Source of the DNA: Apis mellifera
Taxonomy: Eukaryota > Arthropoda > Insecta > Hymenoptera > Apidae
NCBI RefSeq assembly: GCF_003254395.2
Contig: NC_037643.1
Span: 9,940,963 to 10,004,962, forward strand
Direction of reading: 5' to 3'
DNA: 64,000 nucleotides
Made by a program: the position numbers and the translations under genes. Shown piece by piece: positions 47,550 to 58,200 of the stretch. The stretch's first letter is position 1. Each line of letters begins with the position of its first letter. The notes beneath the pieces were generated by a model. That model did no database searches, was not told the origin of the DNA, and saw only the letters and a program-made list of their open reading frames with translations.

Positions 47550-48400
47550 AAATTTGAATCGACGAAAAAAATTCAAATCCTACAAATGTCCCGAAAAAAC
47601 TTCTCAATCGTTTATTCACCGAGCCCATAATTTACAGGGCAACAACCATACTAGTCCCATTCCCCCAACAGGTTCCACGGAAAAATTTACAGCAACAATC
47701 CTTGAAAAAAACCACCCCGTTGGGACCAACCATCGCGCCAACCCTCCTCGAAAAACTTCAACTCTCTCCTCGAATTTCTATTCTATTGTAGAATCTCGAA
47801 TGGGAACGAACGTGTCTCGTCTCTCGAGCGGATCGATATTATCGCCTTAACCGTGGAAAGAGCCGTGCCCGAAATTCGGCTCGCGCCGCAGGTGGCATTA
47901 AGACAAATTAGATAGGGCGGCCGGCGAAATCAATTGTTGGCCGCAATTCCCGTGTCGCGCGCAACGATTCCGAGAACCGTTGGCCACGGAACGGCCGATC
48001 GTGCTGCTTAATTGCTGCCCCTCGCGCCGTGCCCCGCGTCGTAATTGGAATCGAAACGTGGACACGTGGACGTAGGTGCGAAAGAAATCGCTGACGAACG
48101 GTCGTTGGACCGACACCCTCCTCTTCCTTCCCCGCCTCCATTTCGGGGCGGAAAACAATCCATTCGTGGACGTGAGCCGAAAAACCATCGGGTGGAGGAG
48201 GGAAGGAGGGAGGAGGGGCTGGATTTCTCGGATTGCCTCGAATTCGAAGGAAAGCGGTCACGAACCGGTTGTTAATTGCGTTTCTTCGACCTGTTTTTAT
48301 TGAGGCTGGAGAGATAGGGGATGATAGGGGAAAATAAGTGGATTTTTGGAAAAGGACGGATTGATCGCTCGTGATGATCGAATCGATTAGATTCGCGAAC
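47550..48400. other. CpG island centred at 48.0 kb
   Basis: C-rich on plus at 47.58-47.76 kb, CpG-dense core at 47.87-48.18 kb, then G-rich at 48.19-48.35 kb. It carries the first copy of a shared word (47925-47951, see findings). Open frames in the core on both strands are Arg-rich and not credible. Confidence 0.5.
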
Positions 48401-50350
48401 TTTTGTGAGCTCCTTTTCTTTTAAGAGGATGGAAATTGAAATTAAAAAATTAATATTTAGAAAAAGGGGTTGAATTTATTAACGTTTTCGTTGTTTATAT
48501 TGCTAAAGCGAGGTCAGTAAACGGAAAAAATCAGTTAGCAAAGTGATATTTATGAAGCGGGAGGTTCAAATTGCCAAGCTTGTTAATCCTTTGAATTCAT
48601 TATATTCAAACGAATTAGTTTCTCTTTCTTATCTCCAAAATCGACTTCTCCAATATTTATTAATCACGTAAAATAAAAAATATTTGATTCGAGGATTCGT
48701 TTGAATCAAATTTCAAATATACCTAAAAACTCAACTTGATTCTCGATAGAAACGAGGCCAAAGATTCCGCCGAAAGAGAGAGAGAGAAAATCGAAACGAG
48801 AAAGTGAAAGCTCCTCTTCCGACAATCCTCCCCTCCCCCTAATCACGAATCCTATCAATCGTCGATCGCGAATTTCCATATCTTATACCGTATCCCCCGC
48901 CTGCTCCGATGCCTCCATCCCGGATTCCTTTGATCATTGGCGAAAGGGACAGGCGGATTGTTCGTTGGCGGGAAATCGGATTCCGGTTGCATCATCGATA
49001 TCGGGTTGCGCGGCCGAGCCCTCGTTTCCCCCCCGAGTCTCGCGGAGAATTCGGCTCGGTGGCCTGGTTTCGAGAGGCGGGTGGGGAACGTGGCGCGTGA
49101 TCGAAGGGGTGCGAGCGCGTTTCAACCCTTCCCCCGCCGCAAATTTTCACGGGCTATGAGCTCGGAAATCGACTCGCGGCCGCAATTACCGGACAAATCT
49201 GATATAAACGTGGAAACGCGCGGGGCATCGTTTAATCGTCTCGTATCTCGCTTCCTTCGATTCCCTTAATTATTAGGAAAGAAAGGGGAGGAAGAACAGA
49301 GGAAGAATAGTCTGGAGAAAGAAGTTGGAAATTATTTTTTTTAGAGAAATCGTCTTAGATTATTCTTTTTGATTGTTCTACGATATAACTTTAAAAATAG
49401 TATGTATTTAATTTTTCCAAATTGATTCTAAGTTTTTTTTTTGAATCGAAAGAGTATTTCTGTTACAGCAGAAATTTTTTTTAACATTCGTTATCGACCA
49501 ATTATTAGCTTAGCGAAATATTTTTATCTCTCGTTTCAATCATTCGAATAATTTTAAAACCAAAAGGATTGGAAGAAAGTAATCAATTACAGGGAACGAA
49601 ACGGACGAATTTATTCTCCGCAATTTTCACCCGCTCGTGGACGATACTTCTGCCAATCCAGTGTCGCTGGAGGACAGATTGAACAGGCACGGAGCGAGAG
49701 CCACGAAATCAATTGTCAGCCGCAATTTCCTGCTGGCAATCCTCTGTTAAACGATTAAGACCCGGGAAGATACGATTCAGGGAACATCACCGTTACATTC
49801 GTATCCCTTCGATCGGTCGTAAGGACCTCCTAATTGCTCGCCACTGTCCCTCCACGCGATTTCGAACTCCAACTTTACCATACGAGATTGTAAATCGTTC
49901 ATCCTATTCTCTCGCATTGTTCAGGATAATCCCTTTTTCCCGAACAAAATTATTTCTCCATTTTGTTTCTCGATGATTAACGGAGATTGTCCTGGTGGAA
50001 GTTAGACTCGAACTTAAGACGAACTTAAATCGATGGTAAATTGATTTCATTCTCTTATTGATGTTCGAGTTTCTTTGAATTTATATTATGTAGAATAGAT
50101 AAATTATTTAATTAAGAAATCGTAAGTAATATGAAATCTGAGGGATTTTAATTAAAGAATTATTATTATTTATTCAACATCACAGAAAATTTCTATTTCT
50201 TAATTCTTATTTTTATCCAAAAAAGAAAAAAATGTCAAGATTCCACAATCCTTTTACAATTTCATCAAAGCAAAGCAACACCGATGCTCTAATTAGATCC
50301 TCTCATTACAATTCACGTTTTCATCATAATTCAACCAAGATCCAGTCAAG
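48400..50350. other. Two further CpG islands (48.88-49.27 and 49.62-49.90 kb)
   Basis: The first is very CpG-dense, with C-rich sequence to its left (48.82-48.92 kb) and GA-rich sequence to its right (49.27-49.34 kb). The second carries the word CGAAATCAATTGT at 49704. AT-rich spacers between them are empty. Multiple overlapping open frames on both strands reflect GC content only. Confidence 0.5.
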
Positions 50351-50359
50351 ATCGACGGC

Positions 50360-50970
50360 ATGATCGAAAAACTAGATGCATGAACGAATAATCGAAGCTC
50401 CGCGAAGAGCAATATGTCATCGATGACAGGACGAGCGAGAGAGAGAAAAAGAGAGAGAGAGACACCTTCTCGTCTGAGAAGATTTTATAGAACGATTCGC
50501 GATAAATCTCGCGCGGCGAATCCTCCCCCCTGTCCTTTGATTCATCCATGTCAATCACGGGGGATAAAACTTCATTACCGGATAATAATGGAGGAAATGG
50601 ATGGATTTTCGTCGTTCATAACGGCGCTTCGTTTACAATGACACGGGCTCGGATAAATATCGAGGTCGGTGGAAATGGGGGTGCGGTGAATTTATGGGAG
50701 ACGGTGGATGGTGTGTACGGCCGTTGAGCGACAGGATTGCTTTTGTTTTCCTGTGATTTGGTGGGACGGTTTAGGGAGTTGATGAAGGGAGTTGGAATGG
50801 GTCGAGGGTTGGGATATCGAGAGGGAAGGTTATCTTAGGAGGGTCGGTTATAGAGATAGGGGATGTACTAGGCGGGTGATTCGGTATTGTTGGACGAGGG
50901 AAATTGTGTAGATAATAATAAGCGATAAAAAGAAATTGTGGTTTATCTGGGGCTGTAATTGGAGGGTTTT
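50360..50970. other. CpG island followed by an extremely G-skewed stretch
   Basis: The core at 50.36-50.64 kb has a GA tract (50,436-50,461) and CpG-dense sequence. 50641-50940 then holds 118 G and only 26 C on plus, while 50161-50340 to the left holds 37 C and 11 G. The G-rich strand has several GGG clusters that could support R-loops or G-quadruplexes. No coding support. Confidence 0.55.
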
Positions 50971-52480
50971 ACGAGGAAAATGATGTAACCGACGAGACAT
51001 TTTGTTTCAGATAATCGAAGAAAAAACCAATGCGAAATATATAATTTTTCTGTATCGATCCTGTATCGTAAAGAATGAAACGTAATATATTATCTCGGTT
51101 CATTCTTGATTAACGTTTTCATTATTTTAAAGTAGGAAACAGTTTCATTATCCAGAGTGGATAACGTTTTTAATTTTTCTATTCGAATTTATTGCCTCTG
51201 ATATTCCGTCAAAGAAAAAAATTCTCTCTGAAAATTTTATCCGTGCAATATTTTATAAAATGCATTAAGAATACAAGCGGATAAACGTAATGATACGAAC
51301 TCGCAGAATAATTTCAAAAAAAACGTCATAAAAGAGAGAAAAAACTTTTTTTTTACATCTCTCTCTTTATCCTCTAAGAAAATCACGTTATTTATATTTT
51401 CATTCCCATAAAATAAATCGGAATCGACGCTTTTCCTCGTCGCCAAAAATTTCACTTTCGACGACAAATTTACTATATCCCTGGTGTCGAAATCATCCGA
51501 AAAGTTTCACGGTCATAATCTCGGGACGACGACGATCTCTCCTCGAGCTATAATAAATTCCGGGCCCGTACTATGGCTCCATTTATTTGGCCGGGCCAAT
51601 TTCTGCCTCCTCCCCCCCCTCGCGGTTCAATTTCGCCCATTCAACCGTGGTCGAAGTAGGTCGTCGTAGCGCCGCGACGATATGCCATTGCTACGTAAAA
51701 ACTTGTAAGCACGTGCTTGAAAAATAGTTACGGTGGAGGAAGGGGGGCGAATCCATCGAGAATTTATGCGACTTTTATCCGCGGAACTTATGCTCGCGCA
51801 TCAAGGAACGTGATGTTCCGTCATCCGGGGTTGTTTCCGCCGCAGTGAATAATCCGCTCGTAAAGAGACACAGGTGGAACGATGCTTTCGCTTTATCACC
51901 GCGCCAGGTGATAATCCAGGTTTCTGCGATTCCGCGAAATGAAATCCGCATCAGACTGCTTTCCTCGAAGCGACTCCGTAGCAATTAACATCGCGTTACA
52001 TCGCGGCGCCTGTTGTAACTCGAGATATTGCAAGAAGTTTCGTTTGTTGGAAGTTTTGAATGGAAATAAAATATATTCGTTTCATTCTTTCTTTACGATA
52101 CGAAATGATACTTTTTAAAAAGAGAATACGATTAGAATTCGAGAGACTTATAATATTGTTATTATGACGATTTAACTTTTGATTAAGTCTCATCAAGATC
52201 TTGTTATACTTGTTGTCTTGTTATACTTGAAATAATAAGCATTATTATTAATTGTTGTAATGCTTGATGACTGATCAACGATTTATATTATTTAGAGATA
52301 GAGGAAATTTTCTAAGAATAAATTATTTGAATTTTAAACTTGTTATTTAGACTAACTTTTTATCTCTCAATTTTTAATGAGACGCAATTCGATGCAACTT
52401 GTCCATCATTAATCATCAACTCTTTTCCTACGATTCATAAATAAATCTTTACTATTCCACTTATCGTCTCACCTGGCCGC
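50971..52480. other. Probable intron, with island at 51.49-51.99 kb
   Basis: AT-rich except for a CpG-rich patch at 51.49-51.99 kb, which includes a C8 run near 51,611. TTTTGTTTCAG near 51,010 is acceptor-like but no open frame follows. Would be the 3' end of the giant intron in the preferred gene model. Confidence 0.4.
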
Positions 52481-52523
52481 AGAACAGATTTTAACGATGT
52501 CCTTTTTTCTCTCTCTGTTTCAG

Positions 52524-52680
52524 GTACGTATGCAACACCAAGAGCAATCACGAGAGGGCCCGTAGACGCGACCCGTTCGTGCTGAATGTGGTGAGATGCC
52601 GCCGAAGCACGTAACAAAGGCTCGGCTAACGCCTCTGTAAAACGACCGTAGAAACGCAAATAAATCGTTCACCTCGTATC
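52524..52680 (+). CDS. Terminal exon of a plus-strand gene, unknown product
   Basis: Unrecognised product, but the best-supported exon here. A branch-point-like TTTTAAC near 52,488 and a near-perfect pyrimidine tract (TTTTTTCTCTCTCTGTTTCAG, AG at 52522-52523) precede it. AATAAA lies at 52659-52664, 45 bases after a stop codon. Entered in phase 2, one base plus 29 codons are open to TAA at 52612-52614; the peptide starts YVCNTKSNHERARRRDP and ends in NVVRCRRST. Phase 2 is exactly what the 16.1 kb exon supplies. The joined product is 91 residues with a C-C-x4-C...C pattern spread across the junction, reminiscent in layout only of a small disulfide peptide. Entered in phase 0, as the 18.7 kb exon would require, it adds 13 residues and stops at TAG. 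The transcript could also be noncoding. Cleavage would fall around 52,675-52,685. Confidence 0.5.
52659..52664 (+). terminator. AATAAA polyadenylation signal
   Basis: Canonical hexamer 45 bases after the TAA of the terminal exon, with TG/CT-rich sequence (TTCTGTCACTTTG) starting about 30 bases further on. Its position after a strong acceptor and a stop is what makes it convincing in an AT-rich genome where the hexamer is common by chance. Confidence 0.5.
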
Positions 52681-53420
52681 ATTCTTTTTCACATTCTGTC
52701 ACTTTGCGCTTTCACGAGCGTCCGATGCTCTGCGATGCTCTGCGATCGATCGTTTCTCTTTTTTTTTTTCTTTTCTTCTTCCTCCCTCCCCACTGATTTC
52801 ATCGTCGAAGTGTTGGATCGAAATCCATCCGTCGATTCGTTTTTAATTGGCCGAGCGAAATTCACGAATTACGTAAACTTTGTACGAACGGAATTTAACG
52901 ACCACCCCCGCTCGTCCGAGTTGCTCAGATCCCGAGCAAGATACGGACAGGACCTGCTCCGTTATTCGCTCCGTTGTCCCCTCCCTCGTTAACGAGTGAG
53001 TTGTTAGGTAACTTGATTAACGCTTGAACCTCGTAATGGGTGCATCGATTGCAGCGGAATTTGGATGGGAAGGATTGTAAACCGATCGCCGTTTTATTTT
53101 TTTCCTTTCTTCTTTCCACGGGTATTATTTTCTTATTCTTGTTTGTTATAATATAGAAACAAGCGTGGGAGAGACGGTGAGTATAGGGTGAGTTGTAAAT
53201 TTGGTTCGAGAATTAAATTGGAGAAAATATTTTAATGATTCCAGGCAGTGAAATTTTGACAGAAGATATGATAAGAGAGATGCGAGATTGAAATTTTGAA
53301 ATATGGAGAATATTTATTACATCGTTATCGAAGAGAAAGAGAAAGAAAAGAAGAATTTGATTTGAATTTTTTGTCGTGAGTTTTTGAGAGGATATAATAA
53401 AGTGATAGAAAGAGAGAGAG
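52681..53420. other. GC-rich island downstream of the terminal exon
   Basis: C/T-rich at 52681-52800 (37 C, 16 G), CpG-richer core at 52.8-53.0 kb, then G-biased at 53161-53340 (49 G, 11 C). The 85-codon frame at 52.73-52.99 kb begins in a T run and has no support. Confidence 0.5.
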
Positions 53421-53794
53421 ATATTGAGATTTTTTGAAATTTTGAAACGTGGAAAAAGAGTACTTTTCTATAACAGTTTTTATTATTTTTTTCTTTTTCT
53501 TTTTTTTACGATGAAATTTGGGAAATTTCATTTTTTATCCTTTGGCGATGTATAATAGCTCTCGAGCATTGTAATCTTCAATAGTTTTTATTCTCGAGGG
53601 ACCAGTTCGTTCGAAAATACGAGATCCGAATTTCGAGTTAATCCTCCGTTACGAGACACGGGAATTACGTATCCACGTGTATCCGTATCTTTGAAATTTT
53701 TACTCGCTTATTTGCTTATCTCAGTGTGTGTCCCGCGAAATTTATTTTAATGTTATCATTTCGCTGGAATTGGAAATGATTCTTTTAATAAGAA

Positions 53795-53816
53795 TTATTA
53801 TTATTATTATTATTAT
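53795..53816. repeat. (ATT)n microsatellite
   Basis: About seven perfect ATT units. Confidence 0.9.
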
Positions 53817-55146
53817 TCGAATTTTAAAGAAAATTTAAAAATCTATTGATTGTGAATAATTCATAAGGCCAAAATTATTGCAGTTATTAAATCAGTTAGA
53901 TTAACGTCGATTACCTATCAAATTTATAACTCATTTTATACCTCTTCCTCGTCAACGATACACATCGATCGATTCGATATCGATCGACACACGATACAAA
54001 CATACATACATGTTGCTATCAGTATTATATGCGAGTATATTATACAATTGTTGTTCCTAAAGTATTTATTCGATTGTTGTAAAAAGTCGCGCATGTAGAC
54101 GCGTTTGACGCACAATGATCTTGTTGATGGAATATAAATAAAACAAAGTTCGATGTACGTTTACTTGGCTTTCTCATTCCATCGAAGCCTCTGTTCTCGA
54201 TACATTGATCGTGTCTGAGCGTTTCTCTCGTTGATCTCGTTGATTATTTTTTACGTACATTCGAAATTTTTTTTAATCGAACAATTATTTGAATTTTCGA
54301 AATACGTAATATTTCCAGATAGCACAGAAATTCGACTAAAAGAATTGAAAAATTAAATATTTTCAACTTTTTTTTATATTGCATATTTTAAAATATGACG
54401 TATCCACAAAAAGTAACGAATACTTTTTATAATTTCAATTAATTTTAATTGTCCGAAGTCATATTGGCTTCTTTCTCAATATTTTCTTTTTTTTTATGCT
54501 TCTATCGCCTAAAAAGTAATCAGTATTTTATCATAAATTAATTACTTATTATAAACGAAAGAATAGTCCAAAGTTTAATATCGAGCAATGATTAAAAAAA
54601 AATTTTACAACGATAATAAAAAATTCATATTTTTGATATAATAATAATTCACAATTGTCGAGTCGAAAATTATTCGTTTCGTTTATTAATCATTCATCTC
54701 TCGTGCACGTAATATTCCCTGCAATGGCCGACACGATATTTCAAGTCGATTAACATTTCACGAGCTAGGTAAGTTCAATTATTCTCATTATTTACAGCCA
54801 TTCTATTCACCGAGGGGGCTTTATGCTTTCCACCGCTTTTGTGTCATTCGTTAACGCGATGCTGTGTGATTCCGGAATCTTAATGCAAATATTTGCTGGA
54901 CACTTTGAACATGTACTCGCGCTGCTTGTTTATTCTCGTCAGAATACCGCGTTTCTTCTCAAAAAAAAAAAAAAAAAAGAAAGAAAGAAAAGAAAAAAGA
55001 TAAAAATTTTTTTTTCTTTTTTCTTTTTTTTATACATTCCATATACACTTTCAACGTATTTCTATTTTCCATCTCATTATTTTCGGCATCGTTAAACAAT
55101 TGATATTTATTATCTATAAGAAAAATTAATATTAATGAATTTTCTT

Positions 55147-55170
55147 TATTATTATTATTATTATTATTAT
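55147..55170. repeat. (ATT)n microsatellite
   Basis: About eight perfect ATT units. Confidence 0.9.
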
Positions 55171-55230
55171 ATCGATTATTGATCGATTATTTTCAATTTT
55201 TATCAAAATCTTATGTCAAGATCAAGTATT

Positions 55231-55283
55231 GAAATATATTTTCATCAAATAGATCAAATAGAAATATATTTTCATCAAATAGA
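55231..55283. repeat. 30-bp tandem duplication
   Basis: GAAATATATTTTCATCAAAT is repeated at 55231 and 55261, with AGA and a short linker shared. Two copies, identical over at least 23 bases; a recent slip duplication. Confidence 0.85.
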
Positions 55284-58200
55284 CCATGATAAAAAATAGC
55301 ATAAAATACTATTGTTTCTCCAAACGAAAATAGTTTCATCCACGGATTATCTATTCACACAAAACGTTAATATTTTATGATCCATTTCATGGATTTTTTT
55401 ATTTCACAGTTCGTAAAACGCAGCGAACGATGTGAATTTTTGAGAATTACGTGACTTTTTTTTTTTTTTTTTCGTTCAGGAAATATCGCACAGTTTATGT
55501 TGACTCTGGTTTGCAATGAATAATCAAACGAGCATGATTCCGCATGTAAATTTTCACTGTGCGCCATGACGTCAGAATAAGATTATTTTAATAAAAAAAA
55601 AAAAACCTATCTATTCGTATTCACACCCAATATTTTTTTTATTTCATTTTTTACTATTTTAAATATTCAAATATTATATTCGATATTTTTAAATCGAAAC
55701 GCGACATTTTATTCTCCAATATTTCGTATTTTTATTTTAAATTTTTCTGTAAAAATTTCTCCATGTTTCATGATTCGTGATTTAATATAGTTATGATATT
55801 CAGAAAGGAAAAAGCGATTACTCGAAAGCACCGCAATTATTAGACGATTATTCGCATTTAATCCCCGTGACATAAATTTCTAGAAAATCCTGAGATTTAT
55901 AATTGCACAGAAATTATTGAAATCTGGCTGAAATTTTACTCTTTGTTACTCTTGGAAGAATTATTGGGGCGCGTTCTAATTTCTTAATTGTTTACGATTA
56001 CAATTGTGAAAGTATCGAGTAATGGAGAGATTTCGAACAATTTCAAGATTGAAATTGAAAGCACGTTTCAATAGTTCGTGATCGATAAAAATATTTGTGT
56101 GTACGTTACATGGAAAAGTACGTGTACACGTATATTTATTTCAAAAATATGCACTTGTATTCTCGTCTAGAATTTTCAATTTATGGAATGCCGATTGTAC
56201 GAGAGTGAAGTAACGCATGCGATGTTTCGATTTTTGAAAATCGTTTTGAAAATTGCCAGTTATTTATGATCGAGAAAATTCGTAAATATTGAACACGTGT
56301 GAACGATAAAAATTGTTTGTACAAAAATATCATAAATTTCGTAAAAAAAATTGGAAAATCATCGTAAATCGTCGGATTTTTTAATTGTTTAATTTCTAGT
56401 ATTCGCTAAATATTCGAAACTTTTGAAATATCCCTTTGAAATTCCACATTTATCCCCGCTTCGATTTTTATTCCAACATTTATCATTTTCAATCGTATAT
56501 AAATTTCTCAAAATTACAATTTATACTTTTGTTCATTAAAATATCGATTCGTTAAAACATCAATAAAGACTTTTCTGAAGAGGGGCAAAAGTTTCGAATT
56601 AATCTGCTTACCGAATTGAAATCAGCGACTTTTTACACTTTCCAACAATTGCAAAAAAAAAAAAAAAAAAGAAAAAAAAATCCAACATGTTACATCCAAC
56701 ATCGTTAACTAAAATTCATTTAACCTCTTTTCTCGATCCCTAAAATTCTCAACAAGGTTGCATTTTCCCCTGTGGTTTTTTACACAAGGGTAGAACTTCG
56801 CAATATTTTCTCATCCATGCACTCGCATAATAGGTGGACGAGTTTATTTGTTCCACGATGATGCAAAAGGCGTATACTTTTTTTTAGCGGAAGACCGACT
56901 TAGGGTGTGCGAAAAATAGAAAAATGTTCGAACCTTTCGACGAACCTGTGCACGGTCTTTGGATAAATAGAGCGAAGGGTGGTGGAGAATCAAGTGGAAA
57001 ACAGAATCTTGGTTCAAGGAGATGGAAAAAAAAAAGAAAAAAGAGAAGAGAGACGATTCGATAGCCTGGAATGAACCCTGGTTTTCCGACTCTGGTTGAG
57101 AAGTTGATCGGATATCGGTTGTATCGATATGGATTGCCTATTTTTCTTCGATGTAGTGTCACTTTCGACTTCATTATATCTCCTGATAGAGATATTTTAT
57201 CCACGAATCATCATCGATGGAACAATTGCATCATTTCTTTCTTTCTTTTTTTTTTTTTTTTTTGTCTTTAAGAATTCATATTGGTTGTTCGAAAATTGTA
57301 TTATTATTGAGTAGAATATGGAGTGAGAAATTATCTAATTTTTCCTTTTAAACAAACATGATGTTCCTATTACGCTATAAATATAAATGTAAGAATTAGA
57401 AATATTTTTCTGTAATATCTTTAATTAGACAAAATTATCATAAGTGAATTAATCTATAGAAATCATTCAATTTATTTATTTATTATGATATTCTATAAAT
57501 GATTTGACACCTATATAAACACAATACACGTGTTTTTGTGTATTAAAAATTTACACATTCGAAAATTTCTATACCTAAGCTTCCAAGCTTTTAACAGAAT
57601 CTTCTCATACGCGTATATAAAAATTCCTGAATAAAATACTAACCCATGATAAACCGGCGTTCAAATCGCTCGAAACGTTCCTTCAAAATTTTTTTTTATT
57701 AAAATCTGATTGAAATATGAATGAAAAATTCTTGCCACGTTCGAACAATACCTTCATTCATCATACCTGTGCCGATAACATCCCCTGCATTATTCATATT
57801 CCATCCCTTCCTGCTTTATATTCCAAATTTCGATACACGATTAAGCATTAAATCTTTCATTATCCGTAAGATGAAGTTTATTTAATACCATGATTATTTG
57901 CAAACAGTTCACGTACACTGTTAAAAATTCTTAAAATATTAAATATCAGATTTTTCATGAAATTTCGAAAAACAGAATCTTTCTCTCCATTTCATCTCTT
58001 TCTCTCTCTCTTTCTTTTTAAGAGGAAATTGCATTATAAAATTTTAATTCCGCTTAATTTTGAGAATATTCATTCTTGCTGAAACGCATATCCACTACTT
58101 AAAATCGATTGTCAAAGGAACGATTTACGCGAAAAGACTACGTAGTTTCAAAGCAAATTCCTCAACCCTCTTAAGCTATGACGCTCGTTACTATGATAAG

